DNA of 64,000 bases from Hyphomicrobium_A sp964493785 (GCA_964493785.1 CAZBPM010000008.1:1-64000), one strand, 5' to 3'. Counted from the first letter of the stretch, positions 45,361-54,387 are shown. Numbers and translations: made by a program. The notes: generated by a model not told the origin, from the sequence alone.

Positions 45361-45921
45361 ATGTCTCGCGACGCAACCCGCTCCCCACTCTCCATGCTTG
45401 CCTCGCTGATCTTCGGGTCGCGGTGGCTGCAAGTGCCGCTATACCTCGGCCTGATCGTCGCGCAGGCAGTTTACGTGCTCCTGTTTCTGAAGGAGCTGAC
45501 GCATCTCGTCTTGCACGCAACATCGTTCGGCGAGCAGCAGATCATGTTGATCGTGCTGGGGCTTATCGACGTGGTGATGATCTCGAACCTGCTCGTCATG
45601 GTCATCGTCGGCGGCTACGAGACGTTCGTCTCGCGGCTGAGGCTCGATGGGCATCCCGACCAGCCGGAATGGCTCGACCATGTCAATGCGAGTGTCCTGA
45701 AGATCAAGCTGGCAATGGCGATCATCGGCATCTCGTCGATCCACTTGCTCAAGACCTTCATCGAGGCCGGCAATCTCGGCATGGAGGGGGCTAAGATCAC
45801 CGAGGCGGGCGTGTTGTGGCAGACCATCATCCACATCGTCTTCATTCTGTCAGCCGTCGGAATCGCGCTCGTGGATCGCCTCGGTCGCGACACTGCGCCG
45901 GCTCCCGTCGCGCAGCATTAG
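45361..45921 (+). CDS. YqhA/UPF0114-family inner-membrane protein
   Basis: A 186-residue protein with four membrane segments. It starts with LASLIFGSRWLQVPLYLGLI and has VGGYETFVSR and LKTFIEA, as in the UPF0114/YqhA family (TIGR00645). The function is unknown. A hairpin at 45943-45968 lies 22 bp past the stop without a T-run and may mark the end of the message. Confidence 0.88.
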   Translation: MSRDATRSPLSMLASLIFGSRWLQVPLYLGLIVAQAVYVLLFLKELTHLVLHATSFGEQQIMLIVLGLIDVVMISNLLVMVIVGGYETFVSRLRLDGHPDQPEWLDHVNASVLKIKLAMAIIGISSIHLLKTFIEAGNLGMEGAKITEAGVLWQTIIHIVFILSAVGIALVDRLGRDTAPAPVAQH

Positions 45922-46034
45922 CCGACGCAAGCAGTCATGGCCGGCGGCGCTGATTCTTCGGCGCCGCCAGCAGTCCTGCAGATCAGCGAACTCCGGTTGA
46001 GCAGACGGCGGAGGCGGTCGAAACGGCTATGCCG

Positions 46035-46307
46035 TCAATATGGGTAGGCGCGATAATAATAGACCGGGCCATGGTCGTAGCCCGAATAGCCCCCGCGATC
46101 GTACCGGCGACCAGAATATCCGTAGCGGCCGTAGTCGTCGTTGCTGCCCCAGCGGCGCAACTCTTCACGATCCTGCCGATCGAGCCAACGACCCTGGCGC
46201 TCGCGAGCGCGGGCGCCTTCGACAGATTCGATGGTGTCGGCAAAGCTCGGTCCGGGAGCCATTACCGCAGCCATCACGGCTCCTGCGATCACGATCATCC
46301 TACGCAT
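46035..46307 (-). CDS. Small exported Gly/Tyr/Arg-rich protein
   Basis: A 90-residue protein; GGAGAAAAG before the ATG at 46307 sets the start. The signal peptide ends PSFA. The mature part begins with a charged stretch (ARARERQGRWLDRQDREE) and ends in a repetitive YGRYGYSGRRYDRGGYSGY tail, probably disordered. Typical of small rhizobial secreted proteins. The function is unknown. Confidence 0.6.
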   Translation of the reverse strand: MRRMIVIAGAVMAAVMAPGPSFADTIESVEGARARERQGRWLDRQDREELRRWGSNDDYGRYGYSGRRYDRGGYSGYDHGPVYYYRAYPY

Positions 46308-46466
46308 TGCTTTTCTCCATCTTTGGCAGCGTCGCTGCTCGTTAACTCCCGCCAGAGCGGCCTGTTCCGTCGGTGACTTCGCCTTCCTCGCCATCGCGCA
46401 ATGGTATCCCCGCCGCGCTGAACGGCGGACATAGACGATCAAACAAATGTTCCTCGGGGGTTATCC

Positions 46467-46769
46467 ATGCGCTCACAATTGATTGCTTCCATCGCTGTTG
46501 CCGTCGCCGTTGTTTGCGGTCCGGCCCAGGCAAACGACAAGGTCGCTGAATGCAAGGCCTTCTTCGCCAAGTTCCAGCAGTGCGCCGACGGTCTACAGGG
46601 CGAGCAGCGGGACGAAGCGCGGATCTTCGTCAGGACGCTCAAGGCGACGCTTGGCATGAGCGACGACCTCAATCAGGGCGATCCCATGTACCTGTCGATC
46701 ATGTGCGGCGTGATGATCGAGGAGACCAAAAAGGATTCCTCAGTGAAGAAATACAATTGCGCCTGGTGA
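46467..46769 (+). CDS. Small exported hypothetical protein
   Basis: A 100-residue protein with a signal peptide (1-22, ending PAQA). The helical mature part has four cysteines (ECKAFFAKFQQC, MCGVM, YNCAW) that could form two disulphides in a helical hairpin. No known family. Confidence 0.7.
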   Translation: MRSQLIASIAVAVAVVCGPAQANDKVAECKAFFAKFQQCADGLQGEQRDEARIFVRTLKATLGMSDDLNQGDPMYLSIMCGVMIEETKKDSSVKKYNCAW

Positions 46770-46802
46770 CGTGACGGGCGTGGAGGGCCGCCGGATAAAA
46801 AA

Positions 46803-46826
46803 AGCCATCCGCGATTGCGGATGGCT
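46803..46826 (-). terminator. Rho-independent terminator of the second PRC-barrel gene
   Basis: A perfect ten-pair stem (AGCCATCCGC, loop GATT) followed on the minus strand by a run of T. It lies 36 bp after the minus-strand stop and 34 bp after the convergent gene. Confidence 0.93.
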
Positions 46827-46861
46827 AAGTTTATCGATGGGGCGTGGCTTTTAGTCTGCGC

Positions 46862-47266
46862 TTATTGCTGCGCAGGTGCGGGCTTGGAATCGGTCGAGGG
46901 CAAATTCTTGGCCTGCGCCTCGGTCATCTTCAAAACGATGCGGTCAGGCTCGACGGTTCCGATGTCGCTGTCGCTCACCAGGACGCACGTCTCACCAATT
47001 CCGAGGAACCCGCCGACATCGACGTACAGCTGATCGGGAGCAATGGCGGCGACCTCACCCAGGTGCTTGCCTTCGCTCGAGTATACCGCGCGACCAACCC
47101 AAGCCTCGGTCGGCTTTGTGGATGCGCCGACATCGATGTTCAGCTCGACGGGGCCGGATGGAGCGTCGACCTTCGCGCCCGGTGTGTTGACCTTCACATC
47201 TGCATAAGCGGTGCCGGCGGTGGCGACAGCGAGCGCCGCAGCGGCGAAAATGGAGCGGTTGATCAT
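46862..47266 (-). CDS. Exported PRC-barrel protein, short form
   Basis: A 134-residue periplasmic protein. GGAGG precedes ATG 47266 and the signal peptide ends TAYA. The PRC-like domain (about 53-115: VGRAVYSSEGKHLGEVAAI, YVDVGGFLGIGETCVLV) is related to the longer protein at 10108-10854 but lacks its helical and Pro-rich tail. The function is unknown. Confidence 0.8.
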   Translation of the reverse strand: MINRSIFAAAALAVATAGTAYADVKVNTPGAKVDAPSGPVELNIDVGASTKPTEAWVGRAVYSSEGKHLGEVAAIAPDQLYVDVGGFLGIGETCVLVSDSDIGTVEPDRIVLKMTEAQAKNLPSTDSKPAPAQQ

Positions 47267-47398
47267 GGATAAGACCTCCGTTTGTTGCGCCGGGAAAACG
47301 CCGATCTGGGAAAGGCGTTCCACCGGTCGTCAGAGATGCGGCTGCGGGGCTCGGTCGCATCGCGAATATGATAAGTAATGCAACGGGACTAGCGGGGG

Positions 47399-47908
47399 AT
47401 GCCGGTGGAGCGAATTGAAGGACGAGGCGGAGCGTCGTGGCGTCAGGTGCGCTGCTTCAGGTGCGCAGCAACAATCGTGGTCGCGAGCGTACTGGCCGGC
47501 GTTGCTGGTTGTTCTGGCATCGGCACGCAGAATTCCGGGTCGGCGATGCCGGCCGACGCGCTGACGCCGACCGTTGATGCAGCCGTGCGTACGACGCCTG
47601 TGGTGCCGGGACGGGCGGCGCGGGTGTTCGTGTTCGCGGGATTTGGGGAAAAATGCGAAGCGGTTCCGGCGCCGCAAATTACAGTCACGCATCCTCCGGC
47701 AAAAGGTGAGCTGTCGTTCGTGCCCGGGCAGGACACGACAATCCAGGCTTCCGCCCAGGGGACGTGCATCGGCCAAAAGACGAAAGGGACCGGCGTCTAT
47801 TACACGGCGCATGCCGGCGCCAAGGGCAGCGATCGCTTTCAGGTGGCGGCCAAGCTCGCGTCCGGGGAGACCGCCACGCGCACCTTCGAGGTGAACATTG
47901 CGGAATGA
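47399..47908 (+). CDS. Putative lipoprotein
   Basis: A 169-residue protein with a hydrophobic segment ending in the lipobox VAGC (cysteine at about residue 38), so it is probably lipid-anchored. The mature domain is beta-rich (ITVTHPPAKGELSFVPGQD, GVYYTAHAGAKGSDRFQV, closing TRTFEVNIAE), resembling an Ig-like or cadherin-like fold. The start ATG follows GGGGG; a GTG six bases later is possible. No known family. Confidence 0.7.
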   Translation: MPVERIEGRGGASWRQVRCFRCAATIVVASVLAGVAGCSGIGTQNSGSAMPADALTPTVDAAVRTTPVVPGRAARVFVFAGFGEKCEAVPAPQITVTHPPAKGELSFVPGQDTTIQASAQGTCIGQKTKGTGVYYTAHAGAKGSDRFQVAAKLASGETATRTFEVNIAE

Positions 47909-48094
47909 CGTGTGGCGGATCGCCGCGATCATTGCGTGCCCGCGACGCCGGGGTCCGAGAACAGGGCTGCGCCGCGCTTTGCGCCCATTTGGCGTTTAGC
48001 AATGATTATGGTTGCTGGCCCGCGCCGGTTGCATATTCGAGCCAGCCGGGGCACGGGCGCAGACCTTCTTCAATAACAGCGGGCAAATCAAAGC

Positions 48095-49198
48095 ATGCGA
48101 GCGGCTACGAAGATCCTTTGGACACGCGCTTTCATCGCAGCATTCGTGCTGTGCAGCACCGTTCAGCTCGGCGCTGTCGCGGTCGCCCAGACGGCAGCGC
48201 TCACCAAGGAGCAGAGCGAGGCGCAGGCGACCTACGACAAGGCTGTAGCCGACTTCAAGCGCGTGCTCGCTGAGCGTCGCGCGCAGATCGAAGGCAAGAA
48301 GAAGCTGCCGACCAGACCGGGTCAGGAACTTTATCTTGCGCGCGTAAAGGTCATGTCGTCGTACAAGGATTTGACGGACGCCGTTCCCCAGCGCATCGGC
48401 CCGCCGAACAAGTTCAACGTTCCGCCAGCCTACTTCGATGTTGCGATCGAGCCGTTGATCACGGAATACGCGGAGCTGTTCAAAGTGCTGCAGACGCCGC
48501 CCGCCGGCGCGCAGGCATCGCAGACACCGTTCAAGGACGTGATCGATATCGGCACCGTCATTGCGCGGGTGCAGGGCCTCGACCAGGAAGATGCGGAGAA
48601 GGCCGGCGAGATCGCGCTGGCTCTGTTCTATGCGGAGACCAACGGCCGCCAGAACATCGGAAATGCACGATCGAAGACGTACATGGGCAGCCTGCAGACC
48701 GGCCCATCGGAGAATGCCAAGGGTCGCAAGAAGTGGGCGGCGATCAAGGACAAGGTGCGCAAGATCGATCCTCAGCTGGCGGCGCGCGACGACAAGGAAG
48801 AAGCGCGGGCGCGGGGCACGGACGAGCGCTACAATCACTGGATCGCGGTGCGCAACGGGCTGATGAACGCGCATGCCGACCTCTTCGGCCGCATCCCGGA
48901 GATCGTGAAGATGGTGCCGGACGACATCGACCAGATGAAGGTGTTCGAGCTCATCCAGATCATTCCGACGCCGACGCGCGCAGCGCTCGCATCCGGCGAT
49001 TTCATGAACTACCGCATCTCTGATCCGCGCATAATGGGTTACCTTCGCAACAACGCCGTGTTTACGTTCGGCAAGAAGGATCGCTCGAAGACGTCGGCAA
49101 CCTACCGCGAGATCCTCGACGGCATGTGGTTGTTCGACGACAAGTTCAAGCGTGCGCAGGCGAAGTTCGAGGATGTGAAGTCCGGCAATCCGAGCTAA
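48095..49198 (+). CDS. Exported protein of unknown function with a possible muramidase-like segment
   Basis: A 367-residue protein with a signal peptide ending AVAVA. The soluble domain is mostly helical. One stretch near residue 185 (FYAETNGRQNIGN followed by SKTYMGSLQTGPSE) is reminiscent of the catalytic Glu and following loop of lytic transglycosylase-like folds, but the match is weak and only by eye. Its stop overlaps the convergent acetyltransferase gene by four bases. Confidence 0.6.
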   Translation: MRAATKILWTRAFIAAFVLCSTVQLGAVAVAQTAALTKEQSEAQATYDKAVADFKRVLAERRAQIEGKKKLPTRPGQELYLARVKVMSSYKDLTDAVPQRIGPPNKFNVPPAYFDVAIEPLITEYAELFKVLQTPPAGAQASQTPFKDVIDIGTVIARVQGLDQEDAEKAGEIALALFYAETNGRQNIGNARSKTYMGSLQTGPSENAKGRKKWAAIKDKVRKIDPQLAARDDKEEARARGTDERYNHWIAVRNGLMNAHADLFGRIPEIVKMVPDDIDQMKVFELIQIIPTPTRAALASGDFMNYRISDPRIMGYLRNNAVFTFGKKDRSKTSATYREILDGMWLFDDKFKRAQAKFEDVKSGNPS

Positions 49199-49686
49199 GT
49201 CGTGTCGCGGCCGAATGAGCGCTGTGGCACATCGATGTCGAAATGATGCGCGGTCTCCTGGGTACCCAGCGACTTGTAGAGAGCGATAGCCGGGCCATCT
49301 TCGAGATCGGCCTGTACGAAGATCACATAGGCGTTGATCTCGGCCGCAACGTGCCGCAATGCCTCGATCAGCCCGGTCGCGATACCACGGCGCCTGTGCC
49401 CTTGCAGCACGGCGAGGTCGTAGATGTAGATCTCGCGGCGGTCCTGCTCGAACTTGTCGAGCACATAGGCAGCGAGGCCACCGACGACCTCGTCATCTGA
49501 TCGCGCCGCGATCGCAATGAACGTGTCCTTCGACAGCAGCCCCTGGAGATAGGCGTCGGTCGGTACCGCGGCCTGATAGGTCTGCGGCTCGTCGAAGACC
49601 TCGCCGAATACGCGCAGCATCGCTTTCAGAAGCGATACGTCGGCAGTCGTCACACGGGTGAAGGCATACGTCTCGGCGTGCGCCAT
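49195..49686 (-). CDS. AAC(3)-I-like GNAT acetyltransferase
   Basis: A 163-residue GNAT enzyme. The segments TFIAIAARSDDEVVGGLAAY, KFEQDRREIYIYDLAV, HRRRGIATGLIEAL and AYVIFVQAD...HFDID closely follow plasmid AAC(3)-Ia, which acetylates gentamicin at the 3-amino group. The acetyl-CoA loop is the HRRRGIAT stretch. It is chromosomal here, convergent with its neighbour and with no mobile genes nearby, so it is probably an ancestral-type gene. Whether it modifies aminoglycosides is not known. Confidence 0.85.
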   Translation of the reverse strand: MAHAETYAFTRVTTADVSLLKAMLRVFGEVFDEPQTYQAAVPTDAYLQGLLSKDTFIAIAARSDDEVVGGLAAYVLDKFEQDRREIYIYDLAVLQGHRRRGIATGLIEALRHVAAEINAYVIFVQADLEDGPAIALYKSLGTQETAHHFDIDVPQRSFGRDTT

Positions 49687-49701
49687 GCTAAACGCACCGC
49701 T

Positions 49702-50412
49702 TCAATACGCCCAGCGCTCGGCGGCCTCGCGCGGCACATCACGCGCGCGCATCTCGCGCAGGCGAGACTGGCGAGAGCGTCGATCCCGCGGCTCGCTGGA
49801 CTCGGCATAGCCGCCACCTGAGAACCGCTCCCAGGTCACGGTGACCTTGGTGCCGACCGGAACGCGCGGGTAGAGGTCGAGCACATCACGGTTGTACATA
49901 CGGATGCAGCCCTTCGACGCCTCCGTGCCTATGGTCCAAGGCGCATCGGTGCCATGAATGCGGTAGGTGCTGGAGCCCAGATAGAGCGCGCGGACACCGA
50001 GCGGATTCATCGGATGGCCGCCCGGCACCCAGCTCGGCAGTCGCGGATTTTCCCGCAGCATGGTCGGTGTGGGCCGCCATGACGGGTTGACGCGCTTGTC
50101 GGAAACCTTGGTGATGCCCTGCCAGCGATCCTGCTCGCGCGGGATGGCGATCGGATAGCTGATCGCCTGACCGGGGCGCGTGATGAAGTAAAGACGGCGG
50201 TCGCCGAAGCTGACGATGATCTGGCCAGCGGTGTATTTGCTGTCGAAACCGACTGTCTCGCGGCCGCTGCCGTCGCGGTCCTGTCCGCCGCCCCAGTCCC
50301 AAAAAAGCTGCGCCGAGGCCGGACTTGCCAGCGCAACGACCCAGATCAGAGTCGCCAACGGGACGGTCAGCTTCGAGAGGGCGACTGATCGGCGGGGGCA
50401 ATAGCGCTTCAT
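49702..50412 (-). CDS. Periplasmic L,D-transpeptidase (YkuD domain)
   Basis: A 236-residue enzyme from the ATG at 50412. The signal peptide ends SPASA. The YkuD domain (about 45-200) includes ITKVSDKRVNPSWRPTPTM and the catalytic HGT...SKGCIRMYN motif with its cysteine. Such enzymes form 3-3 cross-links in peptidoglycan or attach proteins to it. The C-terminal ~35 residues are Arg-rich. It lies beside other cell-envelope genes. Confidence 0.93.
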   Translation of the reverse strand: MKRYCPRRSVALSKLTVPLATLIWVVALASPASAQLFWDWGGGQDRDGSGRETVGFDSKYTAGQIIVSFGDRRLYFITRPGQAISYPIAIPREQDRWQGITKVSDKRVNPSWRPTPTMLRENPRLPSWVPGGHPMNPLGVRALYLGSSTYRIHGTDAPWTIGTEASKGCIRMYNRDVLDLYPRVPVGTKVTVTWERFSGGGYAESSEPRDRRSRQSRLREMRARDVPREAAERWAY

Positions 50413-50616
50413 GGGACCATTTTGCGACATCCTGGAATACAGAACGCAGGTGCGACAACACTGTGGCGGGAAAACGGTCCGGGACGGCAAAATACTGCCT
50501 GCTTGGACGGCGGGGCGATTGCAGCGGGCCCAGCAGCCGCATCGTAGCTTGCGCCCAGCGCGTCAATTCTTGTATGCAGCCGGCTCGGGAAGCCTTTTGC
50601 ACTCAGGAGCATATGA

Positions 50617-50742
50617 ATGCCGACGTTGTCCGACTCGCGCCGCAAGAAGATCCAGGCGCGCCAGCGCAAGGCTGAGAACGCCAAGAAGCGCGAAGCCAAG
50701 ATCGTCAAGAAGGAACGGAACGCCAAGGTCGCCAAAGCCTGA
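50617..50742 (+). CDS. Very small basic protein
   Basis: A 41-residue protein with AGGAG seven bases before its ATG. It is composed almost entirely of Lys, Arg, Ala and Glu (SRRKKIQARQRKAENAKKRE) and is predicted to be one helix. It is similar in character to the one at 39748. A second ATG four bases upstream opens another frame that looks non-coding. The function is unknown. Confidence 0.5.
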   Translation: MPTLSDSRRKKIQARQRKAENAKKREAKIVKKERNAKVAKA

Positions 50743-50769
50743 TTGGCGGGTTGATCGCCACACGGTGAG

Positions 50770-51423
50770 ATGCCGGGTGCTATGCGCTACAGGCTCGTGA
50801 TCTTCGACCTCGACGGCACGCTGGCGGACAGCTTTGCCTGGGTCGTCGACAATGTGAACGCGGTCGCGGACAGATTCGGATTCCGTCGCGTGGCGGACGA
50901 CGAAATCGAGGCATTGAGGCTGGTGGGGCCGCGCGAGCTTCTCGCCCACCTGGAAGTGCCCCGCTGGAAGCTGCCGCGTATCTCGCGGCACATTCGACAG
51001 CTCAAGGCGCAGCACGACGGTATCGGCCTGTTTCCTGGCGTCGACGCCATGCTCCAGTCTCTGGTCAGGCAGGGCGTCGCTACAGCGATGGTCTCATCGG
51101 ACCACGAGGAAAACGTCCGCCGCACGTTGGGGCCGGCGAATGTCGCGCACATCGGCCATTTCGCGTGCGGCGCTTCGCTGTTCGGGAAGGCCGCTAAGTT
51201 CAGGCAGGTCATGCGGCAGGCGGGGATCGGAGCCGGCGATACGCTTGCGGTCGGCGACGAGCTGCGCGACCTCGAGGCCGCAAGAAAGGCCGGCATCGCA
51301 TTCGGCGCGGTCGCCTGGGGTTATGCCAATCCGGCGGTGCTTGTCGCGCAGAGGCCGGATGAGTTCTTTTCCGTCATGGACGATATCGCGACGCGCTGCT
51401 CTCCCTGCGGGGCTCATCCCTAG
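50770..51423 (+). CDS. HAD-family phosphatase, phosphoglycolate-phosphatase-like
   Basis: A 217-residue HAD-superfamily hydrolase. The catalytic motif DLDGTLADS begins near residue 13; VSSDHEENV (motif II), the lysine in GKAAKFRQV, and GDELRDLEAARKAG (motif IV) follow in order. The cap domain is helical. The closest role is removal of phosphate from phosphoglycolate or another small sugar phosphate. The substrate cannot be told from sequence. Confidence 0.88.
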   Translation: MPGAMRYRLVIFDLDGTLADSFAWVVDNVNAVADRFGFRRVADDEIEALRLVGPRELLAHLEVPRWKLPRISRHIRQLKAQHDGIGLFPGVDAMLQSLVRQGVATAMVSSDHEENVRRTLGPANVAHIGHFACGASLFGKAAKFRQVMRQAGIGAGDTLAVGDELRDLEAARKAGIAFGAVAWGYANPAVLVAQRPDEFFSVMDDIATRCSPCGAHP

Positions 51424-51443
51424 GTCGCGCGCGGCGGCATAGC

Positions 51444-51908
51444 TCAAGCTGCGCCGGGGCGGCGCGGTACGACGAGCTTGGAGGTCAGGACCTGCACGAC
51501 CTCGCCGTGCTGATTGCGCGTTTCGGACCGTACCGTCACCATGCCGCGATCGGGCTTTGAGCGCGACGGCCGGATCTCCAGCACCTCGCTGAAGACCTGG
51601 AGTACGTCGCCGGGCCGCGTGGGGCGCGGCCAGACGATCTCGCCTCCGGCGCCAATGACACCCCCGGCGATGGGCGCTCCGCCTTCGACAAGCAGACGCA
51701 TGGTCACGGCGCCGGTGTGCCAACCGCTAGCGGCAAGAGCTCCGAACAGCGACGTCTTCGCTGCCTCTTCGTCGAGATGGAACGGCTGGGGGTCGAAGGC
51801 GCCGGCAAAGCGCTTTATCTCCTCAACCGTCAACTGATGCGTCGCGCTTTCGAAGCGCTGCCCGACGGATAGGTCCTCGAGGTAAAGGCGCCCCTCGATC
51901 CCGGTCAT
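51444..51908 (-). CDS. MaoC-like hot-dog dehydratase
   Basis: A 154-residue hot-dog-fold protein of the MaoC family: FAGAFDPQPFHLDEEAAK near residue 34 carries the Asp/His catalytic pair, and ASGWHT and VIWPRPTRPGD-like stretches follow. It probably hydrates enoyl-CoA. Its start overlaps the stop of the upstream 97-residue protein (TGATG), so they are translationally coupled. Confidence 0.9.
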   Translation of the reverse strand: MTGIEGRLYLEDLSVGQRFESATHQLTVEEIKRFAGAFDPQPFHLDEEAAKTSLFGALAASGWHTGAVTMRLLVEGGAPIAGGVIGAGGEIVWPRPTRPGDVLQVFSEVLEIRPSRSKPDRGMVTVRSETRNQHGEVVQVLTSKLVVPRRPGAA

Positions 51909-52201
51909 CAGGTGGGAAGGACCGAGCGGAGCTGATCCTCGTACTGCTTTACGGCAGCCAGCGCGCGCTCCTTCATGATGGCGGCGGATGCACTGCCCTC
52001 CTCGGGGCGGAAAGCCTCGATCGCCTTCTGAGCGTTGGTCACGATGCGGGTGGCACCGGCCTGCGGGTTCAACTCGCGAAGGGTATTTGCCTGCAGCAAC
52101 TGGGTCAGGATGACGCCCGTCGCCAGGATCAGTCCGTTCAGCTCGGCGTTTTCGCGCTGCAGCTTCTCGATAGCGGCTTGCATTTCCTTGATTTCGGACA
52201 T
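51908..52201 (-). CDS. Small coiled-coil hypothetical protein
   Basis: A 97-residue cytoplasmic protein. It begins with a coiled-coil (MSEIKEMQAAIEKLQREN), then a hydrophobic helix (LNGLILATGVILTQLLQ) and a soluble helical C-terminus. No known family. It is coupled to the MaoC-like gene through a start-stop overlap. Confidence 0.7.
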   Translation of the reverse strand: MSEIKEMQAAIEKLQRENAELNGLILATGVILTQLLQANTLRELNPQAGATRIVTNAQKAIEAFRPEEGSASAAIMKERALAAVKQYEDQLRSVLPT

Positions 52202-52422
52202 CTGCGGCTCCGTGCGCGAAAGTTGGCTGGTGGATCGTCGGATCGAAGTTCCGATCGGCCCTTCTGGGCCCCCGCTATAGCAATGCTCGGGGCATCCCGC
52301 AGCGCCCATTCTTGCGACACATGGCCCTTAAGGTCGGTTTCCACTTCGGGCGCCAGGGCCGAGTGTCCGGGGCCGGCTTTCAGCCATTCTCTTGCCCCGA
52401 CTCCTGAGCTAGGACTGTTTCG

Positions 52423-53580
52423 ATGCTTAGAGCAGCCCCCAGGCTTGGATGGACGAGGGCATGTTTGGCCCTGGCGGCGTCGCTGTGCCTGGCCCCTGCC
52501 CTGCCTGCGTTTGCCCAGGACGGCAAGGGTGGGCCGTCCGAGGCCGCGGCCCAGCTTGCCGACATTTTCAGCCAGATCGGCGACCAGATCTACGAGGAGT
52601 GCATCTTCGAGCTGTCGCCCGAGCAGGTCGAGGTCCAGCACGCGCTGATCCAGGCCTACATCAACCAAGGCGCAGACAGCGCAATGGCGCGGCAGCTTGC
52701 GGTGAAACAGATTCAGCCGCCGAAGGTTTCCGAAAAGTGCGAGGCCATCCGCAGCAAGCCGGATGAGTCCCCTGCTCCGGCTCCATCGCCGTGGGAGACG
52801 ACGCTGGCGCTCGAGAAAAAACCAAAACTCAAGGCGCCGCCCAAGCTGGCTACAGAACCGGCGCTGCCGGAGACGCCCGCATCACCCACAGCGCTCGCAA
52901 CGCTCGCGGGGATGAAGATGCTGCCGCGGTGGGACTGCGGGCCCAGCGTCGACTATGTCACGATCAGCCTCAACGGCTTCAAGCGTAAGCTGACCGGCGG
53001 AGAGATCTGCAATCCATTCGAGGACGTGGTCTACGAGGTGCCGGCATCGCTGTCGGAATTCCGCCTCGGGTATTCGATCACCAACGGCCGCCTCTTCATC
53101 GTCTCGGACGACCCACGCTATGCAGGGCGAACCATTGCCTGGGCGCTATCGGGGCGCGACATCTGCCGCAACAATCCAGATCCTCTTTGCTTTGCGGCGC
53201 GCGCTATCGGTCCGCTGCCGCCCGGAGAATACTCGTTCGCCTCCAACAAGAGCGGGCGCGTGAACTGGGGACCAAAGACCAAACGCAACGTTGCCGGTGT
53301 GTGGCTGCGCAAGCTCTGGAACAAGGAACGGTTCACGCCTGGACAGCGGGCGGCGATCCTTCAGCGCGGCAATATCGCGATCCACGTGCGGCTCAAGGGC
53401 GAGATGTCGGAAGCTTGCATCGGCATGGAGCCGAAGGGTTGGGCGCACGTGGCAACGCTGATCAAGGAAGGTCGCGCGACGGGGCTCAATGCCTACATCG
53501 ACGATCCCTATCCGCAGATCGCCGGCAAGGCTCCGATCGTCGAGGGATCTTCGTTCTCGCTGACGTCACTGTTCAAGTAG
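52423..53580 (+). CDS. Exported protein with a possible divergent L,D-transpeptidase-like domain
   Basis: A 385-residue protein with a signal peptide ending LPAFA. A helical N-terminal part (about 35-110) and a Lys/Pro-rich linker lead to a C-terminal domain (about 165-385). This has GPLPPGEYSF and, further on, IHVRLKGEMSEACIGM: a His followed 11 residues later by Cys, reminiscent of DUF2778/Tlde1 or YkuD active sites, though the match is incomplete. A strong terminator follows. Confidence 0.6.
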   Translation: MLRAAPRLGWTRACLALAASLCLAPALPAFAQDGKGGPSEAAAQLADIFSQIGDQIYEECIFELSPEQVEVQHALIQAYINQGADSAMARQLAVKQIQPPKVSEKCEAIRSKPDESPAPAPSPWETTLALEKKPKLKAPPKLATEPALPETPASPTALATLAGMKMLPRWDCGPSVDYVTISLNGFKRKLTGGEICNPFEDVVYEVPASLSEFRLGYSITNGRLFIVSDDPRYAGRTIAWALSGRDICRNNPDPLCFAARAIGPLPPGEYSFASNKSGRVNWGPKTKRNVAGVWLRKLWNKERFTPGQRAAILQRGNIAIHVRLKGEMSEACIGMEPKGWAHVATLIKEGRATGLNAYIDDPYPQIAGKAPIVEGSSFSLTSLFK

Positions 53581-53606
53581 ACGCCGGGCCGGCGGCCTAC
53601 AAACTG

Positions 53607-53639
53607 AAAAGGCCCGTCGGCGTTGCCGGCGGGCCTTTT
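53607..53639. terminator. Bidirectional rho-independent terminator
   Basis: A 15-pair stem with one G-T pair (AAAAGGCCCGTCGGC, loop GTT) between two convergent genes. The A-run and T-run at its ends let it serve both strands. Confidence 0.92.
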
Positions 53640-53662
53640 GCTATCGATCGATGGTGCCGTGC

Positions 53663-54223
53663 TTACTCGCAGGGGACCGTGAGCGTCATCCCGACCGAGG
53701 CGAAGAATTTCTTGCAGTCGGTCGGCTTCGCGGCGGCGTCCTCGACGGCATCGGTGACCGCGGCGGCAGTCGTCTCGACCGAGGCGACGGTGATCGATGA
53801 GCTCTCGCTCTCGGCGGCCTTCTTGACGAGGGATTGCACCTTCGCCGGCGCAGGCTCGGCACGAGCGACCTTCACAGGCTCGCGGTCCGCCTTCGGAGCC
53901 TTGGCGACCTTCGGCTCTTTCCTTTCGGCCTTCGCCAGCTTGGGCTCCTTCTTTTCGATCTTCTCGGTCTTGGCGACCTTCTGCTGCTTGCTCGGCTCGT
54001 CGCTCTTTGCGAGGCGCTTGATCCGGCGCGACTTGCTCTCTTGATGCGCGGCGTAGCTGCTGGAGCGATGGCTGTAGGAGCCGGCCGACGCGGGACGGTC
54101 GGTCGTGTGGTTGCGGACGACCTCGGGAACGTATTCGCATGAGATGCAGGCCTCGGCGGCCGAGCTCAACAGGGTGCCCGTCGCAAGGAGGGCGCCGGCA
54201 AGAGTGAGGAACGCGCGGGTCAT
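53663..54223 (-). CDS. Exported lysine-rich hypothetical protein
   Basis: A 186-residue protein from the ATG at 54223. The signal peptide ends SAAEA, followed by CISCEYVPEVV. The middle is a long Lys/Glu/Pro stretch with repeats of the KKEPKLAKAERKEPKVAK kind, probably extended in the periplasm like a TonB or PAL linker. The C-terminus carries two cysteines. No enzyme motif. Confidence 0.65.
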   Translation of the reverse strand: MTRAFLTLAGALLATGTLLSSAAEACISCEYVPEVVRNHTTDRPASAGSYSHRSSSYAAHQESKSRRIKRLAKSDEPSKQQKVAKTEKIEKKEPKLAKAERKEPKVAKAPKADREPVKVARAEPAPAKVQSLVKKAAESESSSITVASVETTAAAVTDAVEDAAAKPTDCKKFFASVGMTLTVPCE

Positions 54224-54387
54224 TGGGATCTCCAGGTCGAATGTTTCGATCTCTGGAGTGATCTTGCCGTATGAGGCGTCGGGCTGCTGTTCCGCCGGGC
54301 ACAGGCGCATTTTTCTATCGCGGGCGGGCGTTCAGCGCCGAAAATAGGGGCCCGGGGCGGCAGTGCGCACCCGGGCCGGAAGTAGCG

